64,000 nucleotides of DNA from Anoplopoma fimbria. Lineage: Eukaryota > Chordata > Actinopteri > Perciformes > Anoplopomatidae. The stretch is from positions 19,714,834 to 19,778,833 of the forward strand of contig NC_072449.1 in assembly GCF_027596085.1 (NCBI RefSeq). Reading direction: 5' to 3'. This document shows, in pieces, positions 21,640 to 32,868 of this stretch; the stretch's first letter is position 1; the number at the start of each line of letters is the position of its first letter. The position numbers and the translations under genes were made by a program. The notes below the pieces were generated by a model, which worked only from the letters and a program-made list of their open reading frames with translations, had not been told where the DNA came from and ran no database searches.

Positions 21640-21899
21640 CCAGCATGATACATATTTCAGTGAGGCTGATACATACACTTTTTTACATACAATTCAAATC
21701 TAGGAGGGCGATACAGGTTTCTGAGCTGAGCCGATACGAGAAAAATGGATGAAAATACCAGGATCCGTATCGCCCTGTTCCATTAACCAATCCTGAGGCT
21801 GCTTGCAAACTAACAGCCAATGCCCTCCTTCCATTGAAGTTGTCCCTAGCAACACTTCCTCTTAGCAACCCTTCCTGGATTTTTTCATTCTCCTCCAAG

Positions 21900-22243
21900 A
21901 TGGCTGGTGAGAAGGTTCTTGCTGGTTTGGCTAACAGGATATTGAGTCTGGAGCGATTTGTGGAGGTGAATGATGAACACACAGCCAATTTCATTGAACA
22001 GCAGGCCAATCAGAACACTGTTAGGAAGACCCAGGGACATATAAAGTTCTTCATAAAGTGGTTAACTGAAGTGAAGCAGGAGAAAAGAATGCCAGAAAAT
22101 ATCTCCTGCCTGAGCTTGAAAAAATTCTCGGCATGTTTGTTCTCTGAGACACCTCAGGGTAAAATCAACATTAATAACGATGAATCATTCTCACACAGTC
22201 GTGAAGTTCTCTCCAAAAAATTTAAACAAGTGAGATTATTTAG
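21900..22243 (+). pseudogene. Crypton-like (DUF3504-type) recombinase N-terminal fragment
   Basis: The frame from ATG 21900 reads MAGEKVLAGL, then EQQANQNTVRKTQGHIKFF, then EKRMPENISCL and SHSREVLSKKFKQVR. The pattern (ANQNT, a K/R-rich helix, EKR..E.I, then REVL..K.KQ) resembles the N-terminal DNA-binding part of Crypton-derived tyrosine recombinase proteins of fish and invertebrates. The middle looks shortened relative to those proteins, and the frame ends at a SINE inserted at 22244. Flanks at 21640-21780 and 22690-22750 are rich in GATAC motifs, perhaps from the element's ends. The assignment is from memory of the family. Confidence 0.48.
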
Positions 22244-22614
22244 AGGCTGCACGGTGGTGTAGTGGTTAGCACTGTCGCCTCACAGCAAGAGGGGCCTGGG
22301 TTCAATTCCCGGGCTGGACAACCTTCTGTGTGGAGTTTGCATGTTCTCCCCGTGTCAGCGTGGGTTCTCTCCGGGTTCTCCGGCTTCCTCCCACAGTCCA
22401 AAGACATGCAGCTAAGGTTCATTGAAGACTCTAAATTGCCCGTAGGTGTGGATGTGAGTGTGAATGGTTGTTTGTCTCTATATGTCTGTCCTGTGATAGG
22501 CTGGCGACCTGTCCAGGGTGTACCCTGCCTTCGCCCATTGACAGCTGGGATCGGCTCCAGCACCCCTGCGACCCTTAACTGGATAAGCGGTAACGGAAGA
22601 TGGATGGATGGATG
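22244..22614 (+). mobile_element. tRNA-derived SINE with (GGAT)n tail and 10-bp target duplication
   Basis: The head has a pol III A box (TGGTGTAGTGG) and B box (GGTTCAATTCC) and resembles a tRNA. The body contains the common teleost segments TGGAGTTTGCATGTTCTCCC and GGCTGGCGACCTGTCCAGGG. The tail is GGAT repeats. Identical 10-bp direct repeats GATTATTTAG flank it at 22234-22243 and 22615-22624. It interrupts the Crypton-like frame. Confidence 0.9.
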
Positions 22615-22749
22615 GATTATTTAGGAGTTACAGAATTAAAAAGAATTCTTGTTATTCATGTTGTACTTTTCATGTAGATTGAAACATTTGGACTTGGGCC
22701 GATACAATCACATCGGGACATGATACAGGGCCTGATACAAGAAACATGC

Positions 22750-24104
22750 AACAATAAACTAAATGTACCGTGTATTGAGAGGGGACCCCTATTAAACTGT
22801 TACAACTCTGAAAAACATACTGGTTACAGCTCCATCTACGCAGCTCGCTCTCCGTTGCTCCATACAGTGAATTTATAAACAGATAAAGGAAGACAGAAAG
22901 AAGCTGGTTCATATTTATAAGTAACTTTCTCGACAAGTGTTCATCCGAATGACTTCAAAGTCATGTGTATTGCTCAGGACTCAAGGAAGCGCAGTGTGAA
23001 GTTGTTTGGATGAGCAGTTTTGGAAAAAGTAGAAGCAGCAATACTGGATGCCAAGCAATCCAAACAGGCAGGTTTTGAAGACACACTCTGCTACTCTTAA
23101 CAAAATCAACCACAATGTTTGCTGCATAGATACTAAAATATGTTTTCACGGCTGTGCATACAAGTGTAAATAATAAAAAATGAATGAAAGCATAATTCCA
23201 TTTAGCTGCCTCAGTATCAGGGTCCTGATATTGGCTCACTGGCACACTGCCATGACCACGCTGCATAATTGCAAAATCTTATGAAGTATATTTGTCTAAT
23301 TACTAGTCAAAATAAAAACACTTAATATAAATAAGGAATGTAAACAGCAGCAACAAAAACAAATCTCTAGAGGGGAGTGGAATACCAGGTGAGGGGACTG
23401 AGTGGTACATGGTGTGAGTTGGAGGACCTGAAATTACAGGAGAGTTAATGAAAACAGGCAGGCCATATCAAAACAATCTAAAACAACAGAATCTCATTCT
23501 CGGAATTGAGATTCTGCTCAATTTCCTAAAGTCGATGAGTGATTAGTTGTATGTGTCATGTTCAGCAGGCATGGACATAGGAGTAACCAAATAGTCGTTT
23601 GAAATAGATTATATCGGAAGGAATATGTTAGTCACCAGCTTCTGTAGTTTTCACAAAAGGATCAAACAATCTTCTAAGTGAACAGCAATTTCCAGGTATT
23701 TCAGAAGTGTTTGGTGAAATCATCTGTTTATCACACCCACAGGGTTCATTTAGTCAGACCAACCCGGTCTCACCCTGAACTTTACAGTTGTCAGTGACAC
23801 CGACACTCATGTCACCCTTTAGTGTCTGTACTTGACCCACCAGGCTTTCAACTAATTGCCATGTAAACCCATCCGCGTCATTATTAGATGGTCAGAGCAA
23901 CTGAGGATTAGTATTAAGTATTAGTATGAGTTTTAGTGTAAAGTGCAATTAAGTGTTAGTATGAGCATAATTATAAAGAGCAACACAGTCTGCAAAGTAA
24001 AGAAAGTGGAAGGAGAGGTGGATGGTCAAACAATCAGTAAACGACACAAAAGCAAACGTTGATATTTTGTCACATCAGTTGTTAGTCACGTGAGTCATTA
24101 TTTT
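22750..24104. other. no gene seen
   Basis: Unremarkable AT-rich sequence with no recognised exon or transposon. Confidence 0.4.
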
Positions 24105-24150
24105 TCCCCGCTGCGGGACTAATAAAGGATTATCTTATCTTATCTTATCT
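24105..24150 (+). mobile_element. 3' tail fragment of the same LINE family
   Basis: CCCCGCTGCGGGACTAATAA followed by AGGATT and four ATCTT-type units, as at 8255-8301. Confidence 0.7.
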
Positions 24151-24954
24151 AGTGTCATTAGTCATGTGATTTACACAATTGACACTAGAGAAAATCAAGG
24201 AAAGAAAGCCAAAAAAGATTAAAGCGGCTATCTGCGGTTTCATCAGCTTCATCGTCCTCCATATCGTCATCTTCAGAGATTAAAGGATGAGATAATTCCC
24301 ATCCTTCCATGACACACTAACCGCACAACACTGTAAACAGTCAGGGAATGTCCCGAGATAAGTCTCAATGAGCGTTGAAATAAAGATCAAATGACAATTG
24401 AGTGTCTTTGTGGTATTTTATTTCTGCAGGAAGAGGCATAGGTCTCTATAGGCATAGAGTCTGAAAAAAATGAGCCAAACAAAGAGGCTGCACCCTCTGC
24501 TATATAGGCTGTAACAAACATGCCTTGTAATGTCTGTTTTGTTAGCTCTGCTGGCCTGAGAAGTAGATGACCAGGCAGGCGTGAAGGTCAAAGAGGGAAA
24601 AACAAGTTGTTTTTCACATGAAACTTTCACACAGAAAATTCCCATTACAACAGATATATTGTTTTTGAAAGGACCACAACTAACAGTGCAGTCTACATGC
24701 TTCCTGACTACACTACCTTGTCTGTGGCACCCAGGCCATTCATTCCAACCCAAGACATAAATCCTTAAAAACAGGTCACAAATGTATAGTTAATTTTTAC
24801 ATAAAGGCTATAGTTTTACAGAACAGCTGTGATTGGCAGTTTAGGTCAAATGTTACTCAAACAGTAGTGTTGAAGCCATAATGTATTTGTTTGTATTATT
24901 TTATCTTTGAGGGAAACACAAGGTGAATTTATATATGCATTTCTGATATTGAAC
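24151..24954. other. no gene seen
   Basis: A short acidic minus-strand frame beginning at 24312 (MEGWELSHPLISEDDDMEDD) resembles the acidic N-terminus of some transposases but is too short to assign. Nothing else recognised. Confidence 0.35.
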
Positions 24955-25210
24955 ACAGGTATCGCAAACTGACTCCGCTCCGTATCCGCCCTGGAGGTAT
25001 CATAGGCTCCGGAACAGATCCGCAAAATGGGTCCATCTGAGTCCACTTGCATGGCGGGATGGATCTAGAACTGATAAGGGTCAAAGATCCAGACCAGGTC
25101 TGTCCCAGGCCCTACCTGTTTCCGCTGATGAAGCAGCTTGTAAGCCCGGATCTAATTGGACCCCTTCATGAAGCGACTTATTCGGCCCGGAATTGTTCCG
25201 GATCCCTTAT
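24955..25210. repeat. GC-rich island with recurring GGATC/CCGGA words
   Basis: In an AT-rich neighbourhood this 250-bp block is dense in GGATCC-like and CCGGAAC-like words (for example GGCTCCGGAACAGATCCGC, and GGAATTGTTCCGGATCCC). It looks like a dispersed repeat, class unknown. Confidence 0.4.
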
Positions 25211-25879
25211 TCAAAACTAACTATAAAAATATCTAAAATAAAGCTGACCAACATCTAGATTGCTCTATAATATCGTCAATACTCTATTAATAATAATAAT
25301 AATAATAAAACACTAATTTATTCAAGGCTTGAAATCTAAACATACGGGAACATACAGGCATAGTTTGTATAAAATCCCTCGTTTAGCTTTATCCAAAAGT
25401 GGAGTCTGCAAGTAAGAATAAAATCAACCATGTTCTTGAGCCGAGTCCTTTTTAAGCAGCTGCCTGGGTCCTCCTCCTCATGACATGGCAAAAAGACAAA
25501 AAGAAATCTTAAAAAACACGTCATTACAGCCAATATATTGAATAGGTCTTGCTGGAAACAAATAAATGTGACCATGAATAGTAAAAAAAAAATAAGAATT
25601 CTGAAGATGTGTCTGGCTTCTTAAGTAGGGGGTTCTGACAGTAGCACACCTCGTTAAACTTCCTCTGTCTGCTGCCAGGTTGAACAATCTCATTGAATGA
25701 CTCAGTATCTCAGCATCTGTGGCAACACGGGAGACTTGATTTGTCTACATCCTGTAATCACACAAGCAGACCATGCAAAAATGTTGCTCTCGGAACCTCA
25801 TTGTGCTTTGTTTTCATAGCCTGGCTGTGTGCCTTTTAGTGCATGGTAGTGCATGTGAACTTGTCCCACTGGTTAGAGT

Positions 25880-27110
25880 ACTGCTCTCATACAGCCTTTA
25901 CAGCAGATAACATGTAGAGAGCTGTGTGGTGAACTCATTAGAAAGTCCCTCATGTCCGGCTCTGTCAAAATATAACAAAATCCACTTAAATGCCCCAAAC
26001 AGGCAATAGTGCGTTCTAGTATTTTAGACAGAAAAGGGAGATTGGAGATGGTCTGTAGTGTTGGGGATGTCGGGGTCAAGGCCAGGCCTTTTGAGGATAG
26101 TTTTGACATATTGTGACAACCTGGATGGAGAGATGAGGGAGAATTTGGAAAGTGACCGGTTGGTTAGTGGGGGATTGACAGAAACAGGGTGCGGGGTGGG
26201 GGGCCTAGAAGTGGCCATTTGGTTGTAGATGGTCTCAATGTTTGCACTGCGAGGCCGGTTTTGTTGGAGAGCTTTCTAGTTGGCGTTTCCGGAACTTCAT
26301 TAAGCGGAGTTCAGGGGTGAACCAGGGAGCAGTGTGGGTGAAAGAGACGGTTCTGTGCTGATGGCATGGTGGTCAGAGATGGTGAGGTGAGAGCCGGAGA
26401 GGTGGTTGATAGTGATTCTAATGGAACAGACCAGGTACAGGCAGTGCTTAATTTGTCAAGTGGGAGCTCCCGGAGCGCACAGGCACAGGCACACAGGCGC
26501 AGGCACACAGGCACAGGCACACAGGCGCGCGCCTGTCTCCGTGGCATGACAACAAACATTCAATGACGGTGTGCACGCTCCTTTTCCGCAATAGGCTAGC
26601 CCAGATATTTTGAGTATCTCGTTTCATGGGAGAATTGAGAAATCACCATGACAGATATTAAAACCAGATATTAAAACGAAACAAACTTTAATTTATGTAT
26701 TTAATTATTTGATTTTTCACACACAAATCCAGATCCAGCTGGCGGAGCGCACGTCAGAGCTTCCGGAGCGCGCTCCCCCTTGCTCCCCCTCAAATTAAGC
26801 ACTGGGTACAGGATGTGACCGCGGTTATGGGTGGGTCAGGCTATTTTTTTATGTGTTGGCGCTATATAGTGATAATTCCTCCACCGTGGCCATCAGGGCA
26901 TGGTTTGTCCATGTAATGATATACAGTACTGGTGGTTTGGTTGAGTGCATAGTAGTGCAGGTATCTTTGCTGAGACACAGAGGATTTCAAGGTTGTTGTA
27001 AGTGATGAATAGGCTTCTGTTCATTTGTGACCAGGTGTTGAGAAGAGCAAGTTTCACGTTTTGTGATAAGGGATTTGGAAAGGGTTCTGAGATTTCACCA
27101 GCTTTGTTAT
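25880..27110 (-). mobile_element. degenerate L2-like LINE fragment (endonuclease to start of RT)
   Basis: Minus-strand fragments in several frames read KLALLNTWSQMNRSLFI (endonuclease start, about 27030), APWFTPELR and MKFR (about 26320), and TISNLPFLSKILERTIA (RT start, about 26030). These follow the order of L2/CR1-group ORF2. Many frameshifts; clearly dead. A hAT MITE is inserted at 26442-26804. Confidence 0.65.
26442..26804. mobile_element. hAT-type MITE, 363 bp, with 8-bp target duplication
   Basis: Terminal inverted repeats CAGTGCTTAATTTG at the left and CAAATTAAGCACTG at the right. Identical 8-bp duplications GGTACAGG flank it (26434-26441 and 26805-26812), the hallmark of hAT elements. 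The interior has a CACAGGC minisatellite (about 26475-26530) and no transposase. It is nested in the antisense LINE fragment. Confidence 0.92.
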
Positions 27111-27669
27111 GATGACATAACAAGGTAATGGAGTGGAACAGGTATGTACTCATAATATGCTTCCGCAGCTGGCAAAAAAAAAACATTAGAAAAAGTAAAA
27201 CAAAAAATGCTTTGGACAACTGATTAAAACCGATGGGTACTGACACGCTGTTTGACTGTGCGCTAGCCATATCCTGTGCACATGGTCGAACTGAGTGAGA
27301 GTGAAGGCAGATGCTATCTGGTTGGAGCATTAATGTAGACCTGCATATAGTTAAGTACGTCATGATGAGAATTACGTGGGTGGGTAGCACGAAGTAAAAA
27401 CATTTTTGGACTCATCCTGACTTGTCGTGATCTGTAACGTGTTGGTGTGACAACGTGATTGGCATGCTCAGATTCATCGGTAACTGAAGATTGAACAATG
27501 CGCATTTATTGTTAAAGTTGACCACGTGAAATTGAATAAATGGATTAACAGATCCAAAGAGGTACAGCACACTGGAAAGTGATTTGTTTGTAGAATATGC
27601 ATCCAAAACAAGTTCTCCCCTCAGTGGCTTACAGATAACATTATACATGTGTTACAGTCGCTACAAAGA

Positions 27670-27800
27670 GGAAATGTGGGACTAGTTTAGTTTAGTTTAT
27701 TTGCACAATTGAAAAATACATAACATAGATAAATAATAGTACAGTGCAGGAAGAGGCAGAAAGCCCACTGGGCTTATTTGAAGCCTCCACCTATATAATA
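27670..27800 (-). mobile_element. 3' end of a fish LINE, reversed
   Basis: GTTTATTTGCACAATTGAAA and CAGGAAGAGGCAGAAAGCCC with CTTATTTGAAGCCTCCACC form a block I recognise as a frequent 3' terminus of teleost non-LTR elements. Family not certain. Confidence 0.5.
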
Positions 27801-27942
27801 TAAAAAAAAAATCGTAATACTATAACAAATACAAAAAAATATACATATGGTATGAAATATTTTTGAAAAAGCATTTTTACAAGATATGATTTATAATAAC
27901 AATACATTATAAACAACAAAAAAGAAAGAAAGAAAAAATGAG

Positions 27943-27943
<1 letters not shown>

Positions 27944-28025
<82 letters not shown>
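27944..28025. repeat. (GT)n microsatellite
   Basis: About 41 GT units next to the reversed LINE end. Confidence 0.97.
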
Positions 28026-28027
<2 letters not shown>

Positions 28028-28195
28028 TGGTTGCGCGCGTTCATATGTGTGCATTTTTGTGCGTGTGAGAATAAGCAAGTTTGATTTTGATTAAGGGGAT
28101 TTGGGTTTGTACACCTGCATTTACTCCTACACAAAAGTAATGACATTTTCAGCCAATGGAGTATTTCCATCTCCAGTAGCAGGACAGTGAGGTTT

Positions 28196-28272
28196 TCATT
28201 CATTCATTCATTTTCCGTAACCTGCTTATCCAGTTAAGGGTCGCAGGGGTGCTGGAGCCGATCTCAGCTGAA
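28196..28272 (-). mobile_element. 3' fragment of the tRNA-derived SINE
   Basis: CATTCATTCATTCATTTTCC followed by CTTATCCAGTTAAGGGTCGC and GGGGTGCTGGAGCCGATC is the reverse complement of the 3' end of the SINE at 22244-22614. Confidence 0.8.
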
Positions 28273-29840
28273 AACTAACTACAGTGTAGAGCGAGATAAT
28301 ATTTCACCCAGTGCAGCATTGTGACTCATCAATGTGTTTTAACAAATTCTCGACAACAATAGAAGTATTTGGAATCAAATCAGGCTCTGGCTAAACAGAA
28401 AGTACTCAATTCATTGTGACTAAGTGTTTATGAAATTTGAAGTGTTTGTGGAAGCACAATCCCCAGCCCAAACCCTGTTTCTAAAACGGCATTCCTTTAT
28501 ACAAAAAGTCCCTAATGTTGATCCAACAGTACGCATGCTCATGATTTGATGTGTACTTTCTAATCAAGTGATGTTACAGACCTGCACTGGCATCACTATG
28601 ATGTACTCAAGGATGTGTACATTTAGACTTGAGTAGATATTGTAAGACAGATGCATCAAACTAAACTTTCTACTATTTTGAGACTGCATTTTATGAGAAC
28701 TTATTTAGATTTTTTTTCTTTTTATCATTAATTAATTTTTACCTGGTTAGTTCTGTTGAATTATTTTTTACTTTATGCTTGTTGACTCTTCCTAGTGCTA
28801 ACATGACATATTTGCTGTAGACAGTTGTTTTAGGGACTGCAGTTTATTTGTTGCTGCAAAACATGGAAACAGCCCACAGACCACTAACTTATGTTGTTAT
28901 TCATAAATATCCCTAACCATAAACACATAGGGTACTGTAGTTTTCATGACGATTGTCAGCAAAGATCATTTTAAAATACTCACAGTGAATATTGTAAAAC
29001 CCCTTAAAGAAATACATTTTAAACAAATATGTATTTGAACTGAAAAATGAAAATTTGAACTTCTAAAGTTTCTTAACAACTGGACAAACTTCGTCTTCTG
29101 ATTAGGATCTTTTGATATGTTCAATAGCTCTAAATTAAGAAATTAAAAATTGAATTGGTCAACTTGAATATTGTTAATTACTTCTCCCATAATGTAAAAG
29201 AAGAACAAGGATAAACAGCTAGTGGCGCTTATTCTTCTGCTGGGTGCCATAAAACCATTGCATAAGATATTTCATCGAGATGACATAATAAAAAGAGTGC
29301 CAGACCAATTTCAAACAATGGAAAACTGGAGGAAAACGTGATGACATACTGCATTTATATTTATTTTATGTATTAATTTAGGAAGGCTACGGTCTTCCAT
29401 TTTTTTGAATTTCCAGGATTGCCACTCACGTTTTTTTATGCACAAATTGAACATGTGCATAAAAAAAGTGGATGGAAATGGACCTGATGACAGCAACAGA
29501 ATATTTTTCAGTTCAAGTTCTATATAGTAACTGACTAATAAAAAACTTATCTTATTGAATGCTGGCCTAATGATCAGATTCTGCATTGAAAGAGTTATCT
29601 GGCGAAATGTGGCACTTCTAAACTCAGTTGTTTTAAATCTATTAGTTTTTGGTTTTTGGTAGTAGTCTTTAATTCAGCTGTTCTCATGCTTTAATTCAGC
29701 CCTCAAGTGTCACAGGCCCCACTCACATTAACACCACACCCAGATGATATCTTGACTGTTTACAAAACAATTCATCCCTTACTTGCAGTCCTCTCTGCAA
29801 TCCCAACAAATAGTTGAAAAGTGAGATCAGGAGTACTTAT
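28273..29840. other. no gene seen
   Basis: AT-rich spacer without recognisable coding or mobile sequence. Confidence 0.4.
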
Positions 29841-30450
29841 TTCATAGATTGTTATCCATTTATTGCAACAATGGAACGACAGTTATACATGCCGCTGGTG
29901 GTTCCCTGGATTGCCCAAGCAGCTACTAAACCAAAACAGGGAGCACCATGCATAGGCCCTCCGGGGGATACAGCAACTATTACAACATGTCCAGATTCAA
30001 AACATAACTGTCACTCTCATAAACAGACTATAAAATTTACTTTTATTTTTCCAAACATTTGAAGACTGAACCTATTAATTTGATATTCTTCTGGCTCTCT
30101 CCTCGGTGTGTTGTTGTAGAGTAGGTTTTCTTGCACACAACTGAGATAACTAAAGGTTGTGGGACAGATGATATCTTCACAGTTTTTACATCAATGAGTG
30201 AGTCACATGCTAGCTGAGTGAGTCCACTGTATACAGGGGGCCCACTCAACCATGTGATCTCAATGATCTCACTAAAGACTTGGACAGTGAGTGAATACTT
30301 ATTTTGGTCACGGACACTTGCGTCATATATTTTTATCCATTTATTGCAACAATGGAAATACAGTTATACTTGGTGCTGGTCGCTCAGCTCTTAAAACACA
30401 GCTACTAAGCCAAAACAGGGAGCACCATGCATAGGCCCCTGGGGCATACA
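29841..30450. repeat. two diverged copies of a ~130-bp unit, about 480 bp apart
   Basis: 29841-29970 and 30323-30450 share ATCCATTTATTGCAACAATG, then CAGTTATAC, CAGCTACTAA and CCAAAACAGGGAGCACCATG followed by CATAGGCCC. The copies differ at many bases and by an indel. The element or gene of origin was not recognised. Confidence 0.7.
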
Positions 30451-30910
30451 GGTGATTAGTGTGGCCGATTTAGAAGTTATGATTCAATCGGCTGGCTGTC
30501 AGCTGGTTACAGCTGGGGGCATATGACTTCTGTGTCCTGCATGAACTAATGCAATGCTTCTTTAAAATGATAAAACTGGTTAGGCTATTCTACATAATAC
30601 TGGTACAACACACCTAACCTCTGTGTTGTTAAAGCACTAATCCTAAATCATTTTTAGTCTCCTTCATAGATATCTGATACTTTACGATATAACGTTGTAT
30701 TCTCATCTTTACCACAAATATCACAGTGAACTTCTGGCTTGGCTTTGACAAATAATCAATCCTAGTAACACACTCGATGAACAACATGAATGATACTAGA
30801 TTGGTTTTGTTTTTGTTAAGAAGTTAATGCCTCAAAAAAGGTTTTACATGTTTAAACAACCAATCTAAAGTTCCGAAGAGTCTGTAAGGTTTTTCATTTT
30901 TAAATATAAA

Positions 30911-31636
30911 TGTCACGGATGGTGTGTGGACCCAAGAGCAGTACGACGAGGAGACAGATAAAGTTCTGGAGCTTTATTTGAAGCTGAGAACACAGCAGAC
31001 AGACAGGCAGGATATGACTCACAGTGGGAAACAGGCAAGGGATCAGGCAGACGGAAACCAAGTGCAGGCTAATCTCGTGGTCGGGGACAGAAGGCTGAGT
31101 CGGTTAACCGGGGCAGAGGCAAGGTAGGAATCTCGTGGTCGGGGACAGAAGGCTGAGTCGGTTAACCGGGGCAGAGGCAAGGTAGGAATCTCGTGGTCGG
31201 GGACAGAAGGCTGAGACGTTGACCGGGGCACAGGCAAGGCAGGGAAGTCCAGACAGGCAGGGTCGGCAACGGGAAATCAGTCCACGGGAAATTGCTGGAA
31301 AGTGTAGCATGAAAACAACGAACGATCTGGCCGCGAGTGTGTGAATGAGTGGGGCATTTATACTGCAGGGTGTAGGTGCAGCAGAGTGAGCAGGTGAGAG
31401 GGATGGTGCTGATGAGGTGGGTGTGGCAGACAGGTGCACTGCATGAGGCTGATTAGGTGAGTGAGGGAGAGTGTGGTGAGAGAGAGGGGGGGCTGGGCCG
31501 TGAGCTGGAAGTGGAACTGGGAGTGGCCGGAGTGAACTGAGAGAGAGTGACAGGCAGGTGAACAGAGTGAGCCAATTAGGTGAGTGAGACAGAGTGACAG
31601 GGAGTATGGAACTACTGGCAGTATGGTTCTGTGACA
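30911..31636 (-). mobile_element. solo Gypsy LTR, 726 bp, with 5-bp target duplication
   Basis: Read on the minus strand it starts TGTCACAG and ends CCGTGACA. The 5-bp duplication ATAAA flanks it at 30906-30910 and 31637-31641. A TATAAA on the minus strand lies at 31357-31362 and a reversed AATAAA near 30972-30980. It is related to the LTR at 3384-3881. No internal region remains, so it is a product of LTR-LTR recombination. Confidence 0.9.
31071..31244. repeat. three tandem 58-bp subrepeats within the solo LTR
   Basis: Units start at 31071, 31129 and 31187, each opening AATCTCGTGGTCGGGGACAG. The first two are almost identical; the third has GAGACGTTGACC in place of GAGTCGGTTAACC and is the closest to the single copy in the 3' LTR near 3660-3710. 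Confidence 0.93.
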
Positions 31637-31816
31637 ATAAATAGATAAATAGAGATGAGACACCTCTTCTGTTCAGAGTCATATTGACCTGCTCACTTAA
31701 AATCAAGACAAATGAGTCGTAAGGATTTGTATTGAAAGTAAACTCTGTTTATGTTTATTTAAAGTGTTAAGAAACAGAAATTTACAAAAATGAGCAAGAG
31801 ATGAACACAATGAACG

Positions 31817-31818
<2 letters not shown>

Positions 31819-31904
<86 letters not shown>

Positions 31905-31905
31905 C
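31819..31905. repeat. (GT)n microsatellite
   Basis: About 40 GT units within the piggyBac-like remnant. Confidence 0.97.
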
Positions 31906-32232
31906 TACACAGCACACGAGTGACATGTCGTCACGGTGTGCTTTGTGCAAATACATTTTGCATATGTCGCACATGTTGTGCTCGTCTTGATGCTCAGATC
32001 TGTTTTTTTGAGTCACTGCCATCCTGGTGGGGTCTGCTACTGTCTTCATAATGTTTTCGGCAGACAGTCTTGACTGACGTATATTGGGTGAGGATGACCA
32101 CTGTATTTCACCACTTTTTGACATGGATGTCTTGCTTGGAGGAATAGGAATATCAATTTCCTCATCTGATGGTTCATAATCAGTATCATCATAATCTGAA
32201 TTGACCTCAAGATGGTCTTCATCTTCAGACAC
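31900..32232 (-). pseudogene. internally deleted piggyBac-like transposase remnant
   Basis: Starts ATG at 32232 with acidic residues (MSEDEDHLEVNSDYDDTDYE), followed by a PTRMAVT motif and then CxxC...H residues. No DDD catalytic region is present. The frame then runs into a GT microsatellite. The function, if any, would be limited to DNA or end binding; more likely it is inert. Confidence 0.5.
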
Positions 32233-32689
32233 ATCCTCCTCTATTTCACTGTTGTGATCAAGGATGTGTTTTCAGAGCCTCCAGGGCTGTCATCCTTTAG
32301 TTTCTGTTGCTCATGTTGTCTTACAGTAGGCTGCTGTATTGTATGTAGCTGCAGAGTGTAATGTTGGTAGGGCTTCCAAGCAAACCTTTTGTATGTTTCG
32401 CCCCTCACCTGCTAAATGTGGGCGGAGTTTTCTAAACTTGACACTTCTGACCCCTTATAGCCTCCACTTCCACTGCTGGGTCAAATTGACCCGAAATACA
32501 TCTCTGTAATATAAACGTGAAGGGGGGGGTTGCAAATACATGATATGAACCTTTTTTTTTTTTTAACGTTGATAACACTAAACAAGGCAAGAATGAGAAG
32601 TTTCATACTGAAAAAGTACTGATATATAAGAAATGGATCAATTTGACAGAACAGGAGGGTTAATAAATAGAGTAGGTAATGGACATCCT

Positions 32690-32804
32690 GATCCACACTC
32701 TGTACCAGCTGGTGGCGGTAATGCACCAATTCGTTGTCTGCCATCCGCCAATAAACCTCGAAGAAGAAGAAGAAGAAGAAGAAGAAGAAGAAGAAGAAGA
32801 AGAA
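32690..32804 (+). mobile_element. retroelement 3' end with (GAA)n tail
   Basis: The segment CTGGTGGCGGTAATGCACCA, then CCGCCAATAAACC and fifteen GAA units (32760-32804) is a common teleost retroelement terminus. It lies just upstream of the candidate gemin7 leader exon. Confidence 0.55.
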
Positions 32805-32868
32805 ATCCAACGAAGAAGAAGACTTGTCTGCTGGCTGGTACAGCTAATGCTGATAACTGGAGGAAACA
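32805..32868 (+). other. candidate 5' noncoding exon of gemin7
   Basis: A GTGAGT donor starts at 32869 after GGAGGAAACA, 1.2 kb before the coding exon, whose acceptor (TATCGGCAG, ending 34101) precedes the start codon by 12 bp. Spacing and orientation suit a leader exon. No transcript evidence; start not defined. Confidence 0.3.

Larger units (their letters stand above)
31660..32662 (-). mobile_element. piggyBac-like deletion derivative
   Basis: The right end, read on the minus strand, is TTAACCCTCCTGTTC (32662 leftward), and GGGTCAAATTGACCCG occurs at about 32480-32495; both words are typical of teleost piggyBac-like ends with TTAA targets. A minus-strand frame (31759-32232) carries an acidic N-terminus, then GEIQWSSSP and DPTRMAVT, then a Cys/His segment (CDICKMYLHKAH). 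This looks like the transposase N-terminus joined to its C-terminal zinc finger, with the catalytic middle deleted. The left end (near AGTCATATTGACCTG, 31677) is uncertain. Confidence 0.55.

Noticed and set aside
22255..22320. Free-standing tRNA gene at the A/B-box pair
   Set aside because: The tRNA-like head continues into a SINE body with tail and target duplication, so it is a SINE.
25860..25905. tRNA-like A-box word (CTGGTTAGAGTACTGCTC)
   Set aside because: No matching B box or cloverleaf downstream; likely part of the degenerate LINE flank.
31043..31706. Pro/Ser/His-rich frames on the minus strand of the solo LTR
   Set aside because: Produced by LTR subrepeats and the C-rich composition; no coding signature.
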